A DNA stretch of 64,000 bases from Rubellicoccus peritrichatus (GCF_033100135.1 NZ_CP136920.1:2661001-2725000), one strand, 5' to 3'; shown: positions 18,262 to 26,543, counted from the stretch's first letter. The notes: generated by a model not told the origin, from the letters alone. A program made the numbers and translations.

Positions 18262-18921
18262 CTAAATGTTTACTGCTTCCACGTGGCCATCAAAAAAGAG
18301 TCTTAAACGTGAATCATACATTGGCTGTTCTGGGAGTGTCCCATACCAGCCCGCTCCGCTCCATGTGTTGGTTTGGTCAGCATCTTCAAGCATCATTTCC
18401 TTGGCTGGATTATATATGTTCATTAGCTTCTGGACCTCTGCTCTCTTGGGGTCGGTCTCGGGAGATGCTCCTGGATAGCCGAAGGGATCTAGCCTTTTGC
18501 CATTTTGCATGAGAACATTGCTGTCGCAACGTATCCAAGCTGTTGTATGACCTACGTTTTGGCGATACCTATCAACTACGCCATCGATTTCAATTAATTC
18601 AGATGTAGGTTCAGAAGCATCTAAATAAGCCCAAAGATGACGGGAAAGGTTAGATGAGTCGCTTCTGTAGCGAGGAGTCTGCAAGCCGAATGCAGGGCCA
18701 GGTAAGAAGCCGTCATTATCATTTACGTATAGTTGTGTTGCCACTCCAATGTTACGCATACTGTTAAGAGCATCCATTTTGGCGGCTGATTGTTTAACCT
18801 GTCCTGTTACTACAACCAATATGGATGCCAAAATACCAACGATGGCGATAACAGCCAGTAACTCAATAAGAGTAAACCCGGGCTTCATGATGGGGCTTGT
18901 GGATGTTTTGGGGGGCTTCAT
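18262..18921 (-). CDS. Type II secretion/type IV pilin-like protein (prepilin N-terminus, DGHV C-terminus)
   Basis: The protein carries a class III prepilin signal: a short basic leader, then G-FTLIELLAVIAIVGILASI, cut before Phe by a prepilin peptidase and leaving a hydrophobic helix. The C-terminus 'LRLFFDGHVEAVNI' is the DGHV-type ending of the DUF1559-like and PulG-like pseudopilins that are greatly expanded in Verrucomicrobia, Lentisphaerae and Planctomycetes. The open frame reaches 18969, but those first codons lie over an operator copy (18942-18953), so the start is ATG 18921 (220 residues) or ATG 18888. The gene stands alone, not in a pilus or secretion operon, and carries the same upstream palindrome as the carbohydrate genes. 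This suggests a substrate-induced surface protein rather than a structural pilin; the role is unproven. Confidence 0.85.
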   Translation of the reverse strand: MKPPKTSTSPIMKPGFTLIELLAVIAIVGILASILVVVTGQVKQSAAKMDALNSMRNIGVATQLYVNDNDGFLPGPAFGLQTPRYRSDSSNLSRHLWAYLDASEPTSELIEIDGVVDRYRQNVGHTTAWIRCDSNVLMQNGKRLDPFGYPGASPETDPKRAEVQKLMNIYNPAKEMMLEDADQTNTWSGAGWYGTLPEQPMYDSRLRLFFDGHVEAVNI

Positions 18922-18941
18922 GGATACTGTATTTGCTTTAT

Positions 18942-18953
18942 TGCTATATAGTA
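18942..18953. promoter_or_regulatory. Operator candidate, one mismatch to TACTATATAGTA
   Basis: On the minus strand it reads TACTATATAGCA, 11 of 12 positions of the palindrome. It lies 20 bp upstream of the chosen start of the prepilin-like gene, a spacing similar to that at 2062 and 11224. Its position also argues against a start at 18969. Confidence 0.6.
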
Positions 18954-19081
18954 AGGGGCGGCTTGTCAAGCAATCAACCTAATCTTAGAAGGGGAGCTTA
19001 TCGACACTAATCGATTCATCTAGGTTCTCCATAGATGAAGTGTTATTAAGGATTTTTATTGATTTTATGAATGATAAATAA

Positions 19082-19900
19082 TCATTGTTGAGCTTGTGTC
19101 GTGATCTTCATTGCCTTGCGGTAAGTGCCGGGAGATGAGCCAGTGACTCGCTTAAAGGTGCGGGAAAAATGATAGGCGTCTCCCAGACCGACATCGGAAG
19201 CAACACTCTCAAGTGTTTTATTGGTGAAGAGTAGCTCTCGCTGAGCGGCTTCGATTCGCTTATTACGAATGTATTCTGCTGGGGCTGTGCCAATTGCTTC
19301 TTTAAAAGCGAGTGAAAAGCGGGTGCGTTGAAGTCCGCAAATCTCTGCCAATCGCGGCACGGATAAGTCTTCGCCTAAATGATCAGAGACATAGCGGAGT
19401 GCAGGAAGCATGCGATCTATTTTGCGATTGCGATGCGGACTAAGTGGTGGCGCGCGTTTAATAAATTCCTTGATGAAGAGTAACAAAATGGCATGTCTCT
19501 CAAGGCGCCTTGAGAAGCTTTCATCGAGCTTGAAGTTTGCGATCAATTGGTCGATTAATGTGTCGTAGATTTCTGGGTGCTCCGAGTGGAACAACCACGG
19601 CGGTTCGTAGATGGAGAAGAGGTTGATACCGCCGAGATACGTGGTGTTAAAGTGAACCCAACAGAGGTCCATTGGTCCGTCGTATCGGTAAGCAAAATGG
19701 CAATTGCTTGGCACGAGATAGTATGCGCCTGGCTCAATCTGGAAGGTAGAATTATGGTGCTTCAAGATGCCTGTGCCTTTTTTGGAATACAAGAGACGGT
19801 CATGCCCCGTGCTGTTGTGCACGTCAACCCATTCAGGACCCACCCAATTGCGCTGTGCGGTGTAAATGTCTAGATGAAGGGAGTTTCCTAGATCACGCAT
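19082..19900 (-). CDS. AraC family transcriptional regulator with cupin sensor domain
   Basis: This protein has about 272 residues from ATG 19900; a TTG at 19909 is an alternative start. The N-terminal half is a cupin-type effector domain ('TGILKHHNSTFQIEPGAYYLVPSN', broken here by the usual beta-strand pattern around 'EPGAYYLVP'). The C-terminal 100 residues carry two helix-turn-helix units: 'LSVPRLAEICGLQRTRFSL' and 'LESVASDVGLGDAYHFSRT' with the 'FKRVTGSSPGTYRK' ending, which is the AraC/XylS signature. It is transcribed divergently from the GH95 gene with about 100 bp between starts, so it very likely controls that gene in response to a sugar. A long inverted repeat lies in the shared promoter. 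Confidence 0.92.
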   Translation of the reverse strand: MRDLGNSLHLDIYTAQRNWVGPEWVDVHNSTGHDRLLYSKKGTGILKHHNSTFQIEPGAYYLVPSNCHFAYRYDGPMDLCWVHFNTTYLGGINLFSIYEPPWLFHSEHPEIYDTLIDQLIANFKLDESFSRRLERHAILLLFIKEFIKRAPPLSPHRNRKIDRMLPALRYVSDHLGEDLSVPRLAEICGLQRTRFSLAFKEAIGTAPAEYIRNKRIEAAQRELLFTNKTLESVASDVGLGDAYHFSRTFKRVTGSSPGTYRKAMKITTQAQQ

Positions 19901-19962
19901 AAGTAACAAATTGACAAAAAAATGCGATGAATTGCCATAGTTATTTTAACGAAATCGGGTAT

Positions 19963-19994
19963 GCTGATAAGTAACCAATAGCAACCTTATCAGC
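19963..19994. promoter_or_regulatory. Inverted repeat in the AraC/GH95 divergent promoter
   Basis: Perfect 9-bp arms GCTGATAAG (19963-19971) and CTTATCAGC (19986-19994) are separated by 14 bp. The second arm ends 13 bp before the GH95 ATG. It could be the regulator's operator or a hairpin at the 5' end of the GH95 mRNA covering the ribosome entry region. There are four T's after the second arm, but an intrinsic terminator at this place would block GH95, so I do not call it one. Confidence 0.5.
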
Positions 19995-20007
19995 TTTTCC
20001 TCATCAT

Positions 20008-22494
20008 ATGTCTCAGTTATCCAAAACCTTCCTGTCGTTCTCGGCGGCAGCATTCTCTTGTGTTTCCACTTATGCTGCATCACCACTCGCCGTGGGTGAT
20101 CACAACTACAGTGGGAGTCCGGCTGCGAATTGGCGTGATGCTCTCGTTAGTGGCAACGGCGTCATGGGCATTATGGTCATGGGAGATCCGTGGAATGAGC
20201 GGATCATTCTTAATCACGAGTTTCTTTACGAATTTCTTGGCACGGAAGATGTCCCGCCAACGGATGTTTCAAAAAAGATACCGGAGATTAAGCAACTGTA
20301 TAAAGATGGACGTTACCACGATGCGGACGCGCTTTTTCATAAGACGTTGAAAGAGGAGGGCAACCCGGGCTTTCTCATGACAGATCCTTATCACCCGGCC
20401 GGCGCTTTGGTGATTAATCAAGATTTTGAGGGTTCAGTTGATAACTACAGTCGAGTGACTTCCTATGAAGATGGCCAATTGATTGTGGCCTGGACCGCTG
20501 ATGGCGTCGACTACAAGCGCGCATCGTTTGTTTCTCGTCCTGACAGTGTAATTGCGACGCACATAAGTGCTTCGGAGAAAGGGAGTATCGACCTGACTCT
20601 TCAAATTGAGCACCAGATCGACCGTGAAGCGTTGCTCGAAGACCATTGGAAAGCATGGCTTCAGGAAAACGTGAAACTCCTTTTTCCTGAGCGCGTGGAC
20701 GAACTCAGCATTCCGCTTGTGGATGAAGCGGATTACACCGTTAGCGATGAGTGGCTGGTTTTTCGCGTGCCATATCAGGTCTATGACCGTGGTTACGAAA
20801 TCGTGGGTCAGATTCGCGCCACTGGCGGCAAGGTTTCAGCAGGTGAGGGCGCTGTGCGTGTTGAAGACGCTGATGTAGTTGACATTTTGGTGCAAATCGA
20901 AACGACCGAACCTTATTCGAATTCGTTGGTAGCTGATATGAAAAAACACCTGAGCGGCTTGGGAACTTACGAGGAGCTTTTAAAGGCGCAAGATGCCTCC
21001 CACGGTGAAATGTATCGTCGCGTGAATTTTGAACTCGATAAGACCGGTTTTGTTGATGGTTCCAATGAAGAGCTGCTTTTGTCTCAAGGACAGGACTCTC
21101 GCATCAATCCATACCTTCTTGAGAAGCTTTTCAATATGGGGGTCTATGGTCTGATTTCGAGTAGCGGTGAGAACCCGCCAAATCTGGTTGGCATCTGGAC
21201 TGGCGAATGGCGTCCCATATGGTCGGGCGACTTTACGACTAACGCCAATGTCAACTTGCAGGTTTCTGGTGCCAATATCCTGGGATTGCCGGAAGCTATC
21301 GACAGTTATATGACGATGTTGGAACGCATTGCGCCGGACTGGGAGGTGAATGCAAAAAACCTTTTCAATGCCGATGGTTACTCTGCGGGAACACGTACCT
21401 CTGGTCGTCGTAATCTTCATAGCCATATCGGTCGTTATGGTTTGCATGCTTGGAGTGCTGGCGCTGGTTGGTTACTCAATCCCTGCTATGAATATTACCA
21501 GTGTACAGGTGATGAAGTTTTCTTGGAAGAGCGCCTTTTACCTATGATGTTGAAGGTGGCTCTTTTCTATGAGACCTTCCTCGATACCGTTGATGAAAAT
21601 GGCGATTATCTTTTCGCCCCATCCTGGTCTCCCGAGAACAGTCCGTCGACCCCTTTGCCTAAGCTTCCGGCAGTAGTCAACGCTACGATGGATATTGCCG
21701 TTTGCCGTGAATTGTTGACGAACCTTATCGTCATCTGTGAAGAGAAGGGACTTTATCCAGACCGCGTCGCTCGCTGGAAAGAGATTCTTGATAACCTGCC
21801 TCCTTATTTGGTCAATGAGGATGGTGCCTTGAAGGAATGGGCTCACGAAGACCTAGCAGATAATTATGATCACCGTCATTCATCGCACCTTTACGGCGTG
21901 TGGCCTAGTCTGGAGATCAATCCAGAGGACTCGCCAGAGCTTTTTGAGGCAGCGCGTGTTGCTACCGAAAAGCGGGGTCGAGGGAATGGGAGTGCACATG
22001 GTTTGGCGCATGTTGGGTTGCTTGCGGCTCGCCTGAAAATGGACGACGTCGTGCGTCGCAACCTTCATGGCTTGATAAGCGAGATCTATCTCAACAACAG
22101 CCTGGTGACCTCGCATGGCCCCGATGATATCTATAATTTGGACGCACTGCATTCCGTGCCTGCGATCATTTTCGAGATGTTGGTCTACTCGCGCCCGGGA
22201 GTGATTGAGTTGCTGCCAGCATGCTCCGAGGAGTTTACCAAAGGATCGGTTGATGGGGTTGTCTGCCGCACACGAGCTACCGTTGACTCGATGAGCTGGG
22301 ACTTTAACAGCAAGTCATGTCAGGCAAATATTACGAGTGATGTTGCGCAAAGCATTGAGCTGCAAATTCGCCAAAATCTGACCGAGGCCTTGGTCGATGG
22401 TGAGCCAGTGGAGATCGTTAGTCGCAGCCCAGATACTATTACGCTTGATTTTGCTGAAGGCGAATCGAAGAAAGTCACGTTTAAGTGGGAATGA
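20008..22494 (+). CDS. Glycoside hydrolase family 95, secreted alpha-L-fucosidase/alpha-L-galactosidase-like
   Basis: This 828-residue protein has a signal peptide (cleaved near residue 24, 'STYAASPL'). An N-terminal beta-sandwich (about 30-290: 'GNGVMGIMVMGDPWNERIILNHE') leads into an (alpha/alpha)6 barrel (about 350-730). Family motifs include 'NLVGIWTGEWRPIWSGDFTTN', Asn414 and Asn416 in 'NANVNLQ' (equivalent to the catalytic-base-activating Asn pair), Glu543 in 'SWSPENSPS' (the general acid position) and 'DHRHSSHLYGVWP' around residue 621. A C-terminal beta domain closes it. GH95 enzymes are inverting alpha-L-fucosidases or L-galactosidases acting on plant, algal or host glycans; the exact sugar cannot be told. 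The divergent AraC gene is probably its regulator. Confidence 0.9.
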   Translation: MSQLSKTFLSFSAAAFSCVSTYAASPLAVGDHNYSGSPAANWRDALVSGNGVMGIMVMGDPWNERIILNHEFLYEFLGTEDVPPTDVSKKIPEIKQLYKDGRYHDADALFHKTLKEEGNPGFLMTDPYHPAGALVINQDFEGSVDNYSRVTSYEDGQLIVAWTADGVDYKRASFVSRPDSVIATHISASEKGSIDLTLQIEHQIDREALLEDHWKAWLQENVKLLFPERVDELSIPLVDEADYTVSDEWLVFRVPYQVYDRGYEIVGQIRATGGKVSAGEGAVRVEDADVVDILVQIETTEPYSNSLVADMKKHLSGLGTYEELLKAQDASHGEMYRRVNFELDKTGFVDGSNEELLLSQGQDSRINPYLLEKLFNMGVYGLISSSGENPPNLVGIWTGEWRPIWSGDFTTNANVNLQVSGANILGLPEAIDSYMTMLERIAPDWEVNAKNLFNADGYSAGTRTSGRRNLHSHIGRYGLHAWSAGAGWLLNPCYEYYQCTGDEVFLEERLLPMMLKVALFYETFLDTVDENGDYLFAPSWSPENSPSTPLPKLPAVVNATMDIAVCRELLTNLIVICEEKGLYPDRVARWKEILDNLPPYLVNEDGALKEWAHEDLADNYDHRHSSHLYGVWPSLEINPEDSPELFEAARVATEKRGRGNGSAHGLAHVGLLAARLKMDDVVRRNLHGLISEIYLNNSLVTSHGPDDIYNLDALHSVPAIIFEMLVYSRPGVIELLPACSEEFTKGSVDGVVCRTRATVDSMSWDFNSKSCQANITSDVAQSIELQIRQNLTEALVDGEPVEIVSRSPDTITLDFAEGESKKVTFKWE

Positions 22495-22689
22495 TTTCAC
22501 TCTTAATCTTCGATGCCATGCACATTATGGGTCGGTGAATATCCAAACGTTTTTCGGTAGAATCAAGTAAAGCCGTTTAGATCAGATATCTTAAAGGCGT
22601 ATCTTATTGGGGAGATTGAAGTGTTCTTAGTAAGTCGTCCATTTTACTTTAATGATAGCAGGAACCCTTATTGACGGTTAATGTAGTTT

Positions 22690-22944
22690 GTGGGCTCTGT
22701 TTGTTGTGCTTATAAAGTTGAATTGAACAATTATTATCCTTATATCTGTGAACTCGAAAAAGACGATTCTAGCGTGCGAACAAAGGTGGCTGTGTATAGC
22801 TGTTCGATTGAAATTAGTGGCATTTGGATCAAGGGCGATCTTGTCTTTGATGACCTCGATGATATGCTTACTCTGGTTCGTAAAGAAATTGAAGAGAACG
22901 GTGTGGGCAATACTGAGTTCTTCAAAAAGTGCGATGTGCTATAG
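22690..22944 (+). CDS. Small hypothetical protein
   Basis: This is an 84-residue frame from GTG 22690 without a convincing Shine-Dalgarno sequence. The amino-acid pattern is protein-like: two hydrophobic strands ('[19 protein letters not shown]') followed by an amphipathic acidic helix ('[15 protein letters not shown]'). I do not recognise it. It stands alone between the GH95 gene and the convergent lyase gene, and could be a real small protein or chance. Confidence 0.4.
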   Translation: MGSVCCAYKVELNNYYPYICELEKDDSSVRTKVAVYSCSIEISGIWIKGDLVFDDLDDMLTLVRKEIEENGVGNTEFFKKCDVL

Positions 22945-23098
22945 TCTTTAGCGTTAATAAATCTCCATTATGTTGCGTTCCCCAAATACCCTACATTTAC
23001 AGGGCGGCTCCATGGCCTATCTCTGGTTCGTATGTCAGTAATGTGGAGCTTAAAGTAAAAAATACTCTCAGAAGAGATGACTATTGATGAAGCAGCTT

Positions 23099-25273
23099 CT
23101 AGGGCCTCAGCTCTGGCAACTCGTTGAATTCCATTTCAATGTCATGCCGCTGGCCATCAACCACGACCTTGATTGTGGCAAAATTGTCTCGCATTCTTAA
23201 TTCTGCGCTGGCTTTGGGGACGTATTCGCCTTCAAAGGGAACCAGCAGCCAGCCAAAGTTGGCTTTCTTGCCTGCTTTGGTGGAGTAGACCGCATCCCAG
23301 GAAGGTTGCTTTTCGTTCATGCGCTCGGAGAACCAACCTTGTTTAAAGGGCTGCTCTTGTCCTTTGTAGAGTTTGCCTTTCAGGCTAACATTCCCGGCGA
23401 TTGGCACAATGAGAAGATTTCCCTTATCGGCGTCTTGGGTGGCAACGGAACCATCTCTCAGGATCTCGACTGCTTCGCAGTGAGGATGAAAGTGCCAATA
23501 GGCTTCGAGTTCTCTGGATCGATCGCTGGTGATGCGATCAACAACGACCCAAAACTTGCCGCGTTCGTAATGCATGGCGCGTTCATGAACGGCGTCTCCG
23601 GGCATGCGGTCACTTTTGGTGCGTTTTCCAGCATACGGGTTCAGCGTGCGTCCCAGAAAGAAATCACTCGCGGGTGTTATTTCGAATTTCTCGTACTCGC
23701 CTAGTGGTTCGATGCTTAAATGATTGTTCGTCACCCGATAATCTTTGAGCACGTCCGAATCTTTGGACTTCGGTGACTCCAGCATCGATTCGTCATAACC
23801 CATGAAAGAAAGTGTTCCGCCGTCGACCGAGACCGTGTTGTGTCCACGCAGGGTGTGGAAATAGTAGGGGACCCATCCACCGGTCCATGAGTAGGCATAG
23901 CGGCCTGGATCTACCAAGATTTCGCGTTGATTGTAGAGCTCAAAGGAAAGTTGGTCGGCATGCTGATGGCCAATGCCTAAAGGCCCAATGTTCATACCAC
24001 TCCATTGAACGTTTTCCCCATAGCCATCACTGCTAATCGCGAAGCCCGACCATTCCAGGAAGCGGCTGGGAGGGCCCTCGGGGCGAATGCCTTCTTGGCC
24101 TCCGGTTGCGATGTAGAGGGCTTCCTGATTGTTGAGTTCGCGCGCTGCTTCGATGATTTCGTCGCGGGCATAGGTGTCTGGATCACCATCGTTGTGGCAG
24201 AGTAATCGGCCGTTGGGCTTCATGATCCAGGCGAAATAATTGAGTTGCCGATTCATTGATGCGGTGAGCGCTTCGGGTATAGGATAACCTGATTTCTTAA
24301 GGGTATTATAAATTCCGAGGGAGCTCCTGAATACAATGAGCGCATAGCCTGGTGCTAGTTCGATTTGTCCGCCATCGGGATAAATTGATCGATCAATCAT
24401 TTCAGCATAGCGCTCGGTTGCCTCCTGCGCCCATTCTTGGGATTTTTTGAGTTCAGGGAAATAGCTGGAAAATTTCACTAGGCTCTCCAGTTGTGTGGTT
24501 GCCCAGTTCCCATCGCCTCCCATGCCGTAGGTGTTGATGAATTCTCCATGTTCGGCCAGGCTGCTTAATATCAGCAAGAGCGTTTCTTGATCGGCATAGA
24601 ATTCTTCAAGCTGGAGAAGATTGTAGAAATACTCCGGGACGTTTTTCAAGCGGTAAGCCGCATTAAGTGTAACCCATGGAAACTCGGAAGTTTCAAGATC
24701 AGTATTCGGGTGTCGGCCTGAGAAGTCTGGTTGTGGCGAACCCAAAATGAAGTCGCGTAAGTTGTCATAGACGTATTTAATGTATTTGGGGTCGTTGGTT
24801 ACATGAAATTTTTGCAATGAGCTATGCTGATGTCCCATGCGTGAAATTAAGAAGCTGAACTGAAAGCCGCTTTGCTCAGGGTTGAATTTCCAATCCAAGT
24901 AGCCCGATTCTGCGCGAGGAACTTTGCTCTTCACTTTCTGCATTTCGTAGATGTCTTCGATCATCTCGTCTGGATTTTTCCAGATGCTGCGCTTACTCCA
25001 ATCGATTGGGCGAAAGTCGGTGCCGCCTTGACTAGTGCGGTAATAAGCAATCAGCTCATTGCAGGCCGTCTTTGTGTCATCCTCTTGGAGCGCTGCTTTT
25101 ACTTTTTCCAAGCCCGGATAGTCTAAGTTCAGCGCATCGATTAGTTCTGCATAGCGTTCAGGGTATTGCTCGGCGAATTGATTCTCCCTGTCCAGTTTGG
25201 GAGGACTTTGGTTTGCTGATGCAATGCCGAAGCAACAAGTAATCATTATTGGGACAAACTTAATGAGATTCAT
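23099..25273 (-). CDS. Secreted heparinase II/III-family polysaccharide lyase
   Basis: This 724-residue protein starts with a signal peptide ('MNLIKFVPIMITCCFGIASA', cleaved after Ala20). The middle (about 100-390) is an alpha-helical toroid-type region ('GDGNWATTQLESLVKF', 'YPDGGQIELAPGYALIV'). The C-terminal half is the beta-sandwich of the heparinase II/III superfamily, with 'HQHADQLSFELYNQREILVD' (His436, His438, Asp440) and 'YYFHTLRGHNTVSVDG'. Families with this fold cleave uronic-acid polymers such as heparin/heparan, alginate or related algal glycans by beta-elimination. The family number and substrate are not clear from reading alone. An operator copy lies 48 bp upstream. Downstream there is only a weak 4-bp stem with a T-tract (23057-23076, minus strand). 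Confidence 0.88.
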   Translation of the reverse strand: MNLIKFVPIMITCCFGIASANQSPPKLDRENQFAEQYPERYAELIDALNLDYPGLEKVKAALQEDDTKTACNELIAYYRTSQGGTDFRPIDWSKRSIWKNPDEMIEDIYEMQKVKSKVPRAESGYLDWKFNPEQSGFQFSFLISRMGHQHSSLQKFHVTNDPKYIKYVYDNLRDFILGSPQPDFSGRHPNTDLETSEFPWVTLNAAYRLKNVPEYFYNLLQLEEFYADQETLLLILSSLAEHGEFINTYGMGGDGNWATTQLESLVKFSSYFPELKKSQEWAQEATERYAEMIDRSIYPDGGQIELAPGYALIVFRSSLGIYNTLKKSGYPIPEALTASMNRQLNYFAWIMKPNGRLLCHNDGDPDTYARDEIIEAARELNNQEALYIATGGQEGIRPEGPPSRFLEWSGFAISSDGYGENVQWSGMNIGPLGIGHQHADQLSFELYNQREILVDPGRYAYSWTGGWVPYYFHTLRGHNTVSVDGGTLSFMGYDESMLESPKSKDSDVLKDYRVTNNHLSIEPLGEYEKFEITPASDFFLGRTLNPYAGKRTKSDRMPGDAVHERAMHYERGKFWVVVDRITSDRSRELEAYWHFHPHCEAVEILRDGSVATQDADKGNLLIVPIAGNVSLKGKLYKGQEQPFKQGWFSERMNEKQPSWDAVYSTKAGKKANFGWLLVPFEGEYVPKASAELRMRDNFATIKVVVDGQRHDIEMEFNELPELRP

Positions 25274-25320
25274 TCTCTAACTTTTGATTGTGTTCAAGTA
25301 TTTCCAAAAACATATCTTTT

Positions 25321-25332
25321 AACTATATAGTA
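25321..25332. promoter_or_regulatory. Operator candidate, one mismatch to TACTATATAGTA
   Basis: AACTATATAGTA on the plus strand matches 11 of 12 positions. It lies 48 bp upstream of the heparinase-like lyase start on the minus strand, in the promoter zone. It is the fourth near-perfect copy in the window, and all four are next to carbohydrate or pilin-like genes. Confidence 0.62.
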
Positions 25333-25851
25333 GATTGGGCAAGATAAATGAAACCATCAAATCGTTGACTAAAAGTGAACAGTACACGCCAACCATAGGC
25401 ACAGATTTTGCCACAATTTGGCTTTGATCGCGCTATGCAGCTTTTGTTCGCTTTGCTCAGGGCTTCGCCCCATCCCGCTGAGCGGGATGCCCATCTCCGC
25501 TTTGCTCCGTCGATTACGAACCCTTCACTAAGTTGAAGGAAAGCTCACCTACTTCTTACTGAACAGCAAAACGCCTTGCCCTCCTCATGGCGCTGTCCCG
25601 GTTAACCAGAGAAATCCTTTGATCTGTTTCAATCAGAATTTCCGATTCGACATCGGTAATCGTGCGACTGCATATGCTATGTTCTGACCAAAGTGATTTG
25701 GTATACTTGAGATGCCGAGCATCAAACGCAAGTGAGCAACGCGACTGGCCCTGAGTCTGTTGAAGCGACTTCATCTCCCCTGAGGGAGTATGTCAAGGCA
25801 ATGGCCTATTCGATTGGTTTGCCGTCAATCAAGCTGCAATAAAGGGGCATC
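25333..25851. other. Gene-poor region with two GC-rich hairpins
   Basis: I see no convincing gene. Two adjacent hairpins stand out: GGGC-TTC-GCCC (25460-25470) and ATCCCGC-TGA-GCGGGAT (25472-25488). A minus-strand frame of 72 codons (25556-25774) has no recognisable product and no clear ribosome site, so it is left uncalled. The whole stretch to 26510 looks like decayed or repeat-bearing spacer DNA. Confidence 0.5.
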
Positions 25852-25986
25852 ATTTGGGCTGGGCCCAAATCTGAAATTGGGCCCAGCCCAACAGACAATT
25901 GGGAACCGCCCAATAACCTTTTGGGTGTCGCCCAATGAATCATTGGGAACCGCCCAATTCGGAAATGGGTGCCGCCGAATTCTTTC
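25852..25986. repeat. Six-unit 22-bp tandem array of TTGGG-N5-CCCAA dyads
   Basis: Six consecutive units begin at 25854, 25877, 25899, 25921, 25943 and 25965, so the period is 22 bp (23 for the first step). Each unit is a 15-bp dyad with arms TTGGG and CCCAA around five variable bases (e.g. AACCG twice, TGTCG), followed by a variable 7-bp spacer. The first two units have extended arms (ATTTGGGC/GCCCAAAT and TTGGGC/GCCCAA). The last is degenerate (ATGGG ... CCGAA). The period is not a multiple of three, so it is not a coding repeat. Function is unknown; see findings. Confidence 0.85.
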
Positions 25987-26099
25987 CTCTGGGAGCTCTG
26001 CGTGATCCTGACGACTGACAGGACGATCCGCAGGTCGGGTAGGGTGTGAACGGATGAGTCCCTTTATCTTAACCGCAGTTATACCGCTCACGAACCGCT

Positions 26100-26333
26100 C
26101 TAGAGGAGTTCGATCTCGTCCACATGAATGGTTGCGTCTACGCCCCGGATCTTGGGCGTTTCGTCTCGGTTGATTCTGAGTTCATTCACTTCGCTTTTGC
26201 CAAATAGTGCTTCGGCCCAATCGCCCCTCAAGTTTGAGCGCATGTTCATTTTCTCCACCAGGGTGCCGGATCACACAAATTCATAGCGCTCTTTCATTCT
26301 GAAGACAGCTTCAAGTTCGGAAAAATCTAAAAG
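26100..26333 (-). pseudogene. Decayed 3' end of a carbohydrate-related gene
   Basis: A minus-strand frame reads as the C-terminal 77 codons of a protein, ending 'INRDETPKIRGVDATIHVDE' plus Ile-Glu-Leu-Leu and a TAG stop at 26100-26102. That is the look of the last strands of a carbohydrate-binding jelly roll in secreted glycoside hydrolases. The frame contains an in-frame TGA (26271-26273) in the middle of otherwise continuous protein-like sequence, and a TAA further upstream (26334-26336). No start or N-terminal part is seen. I read it as a gene remnant. Confidence 0.6.
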
Positions 26334-26543
26334 TTACTTTCAAAAAAAAACAATTTTTCATTTCAAATTCATGTCCAGTTCAGGTGGAATATGTTAGAAT
26401 GCATGTATACTTCATGATTAAAGTGATTTGATTCTACTTCTACTGTATTTGTGTTTTGCGAAGCACTAAATTCAGCATGTATGATTATGACTATTTTTAT
26501 TCGGTAATTCTTGCTTCAAAAACCTAGACACCTCGTTTCTTCC

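Noticed and set aside
23057-23076. Terminator after the heparinase-like gene (CTCT/AGAG stem with T-tract on the minus strand)
   Set aside because: A stem of only 4 bp is too weak to call as a separate feature.
25556-25774. Minus-strand frame of 72 codons
   Set aside because: No recognisable family, no ribosome site and no supporting neighbour; could be chance in spacer DNA.
25852-25986. CRISPR array
   Set aside because: The units are contiguous with a 22-bp period, repeats are dyads of 15 bp and spacers only 7 bp; no cas genes are near.
25825-26091. Minus-strand frame of 88 codons across the dyad array
   Set aside because: The array period is not a multiple of three and the translation has no protein-like pattern.
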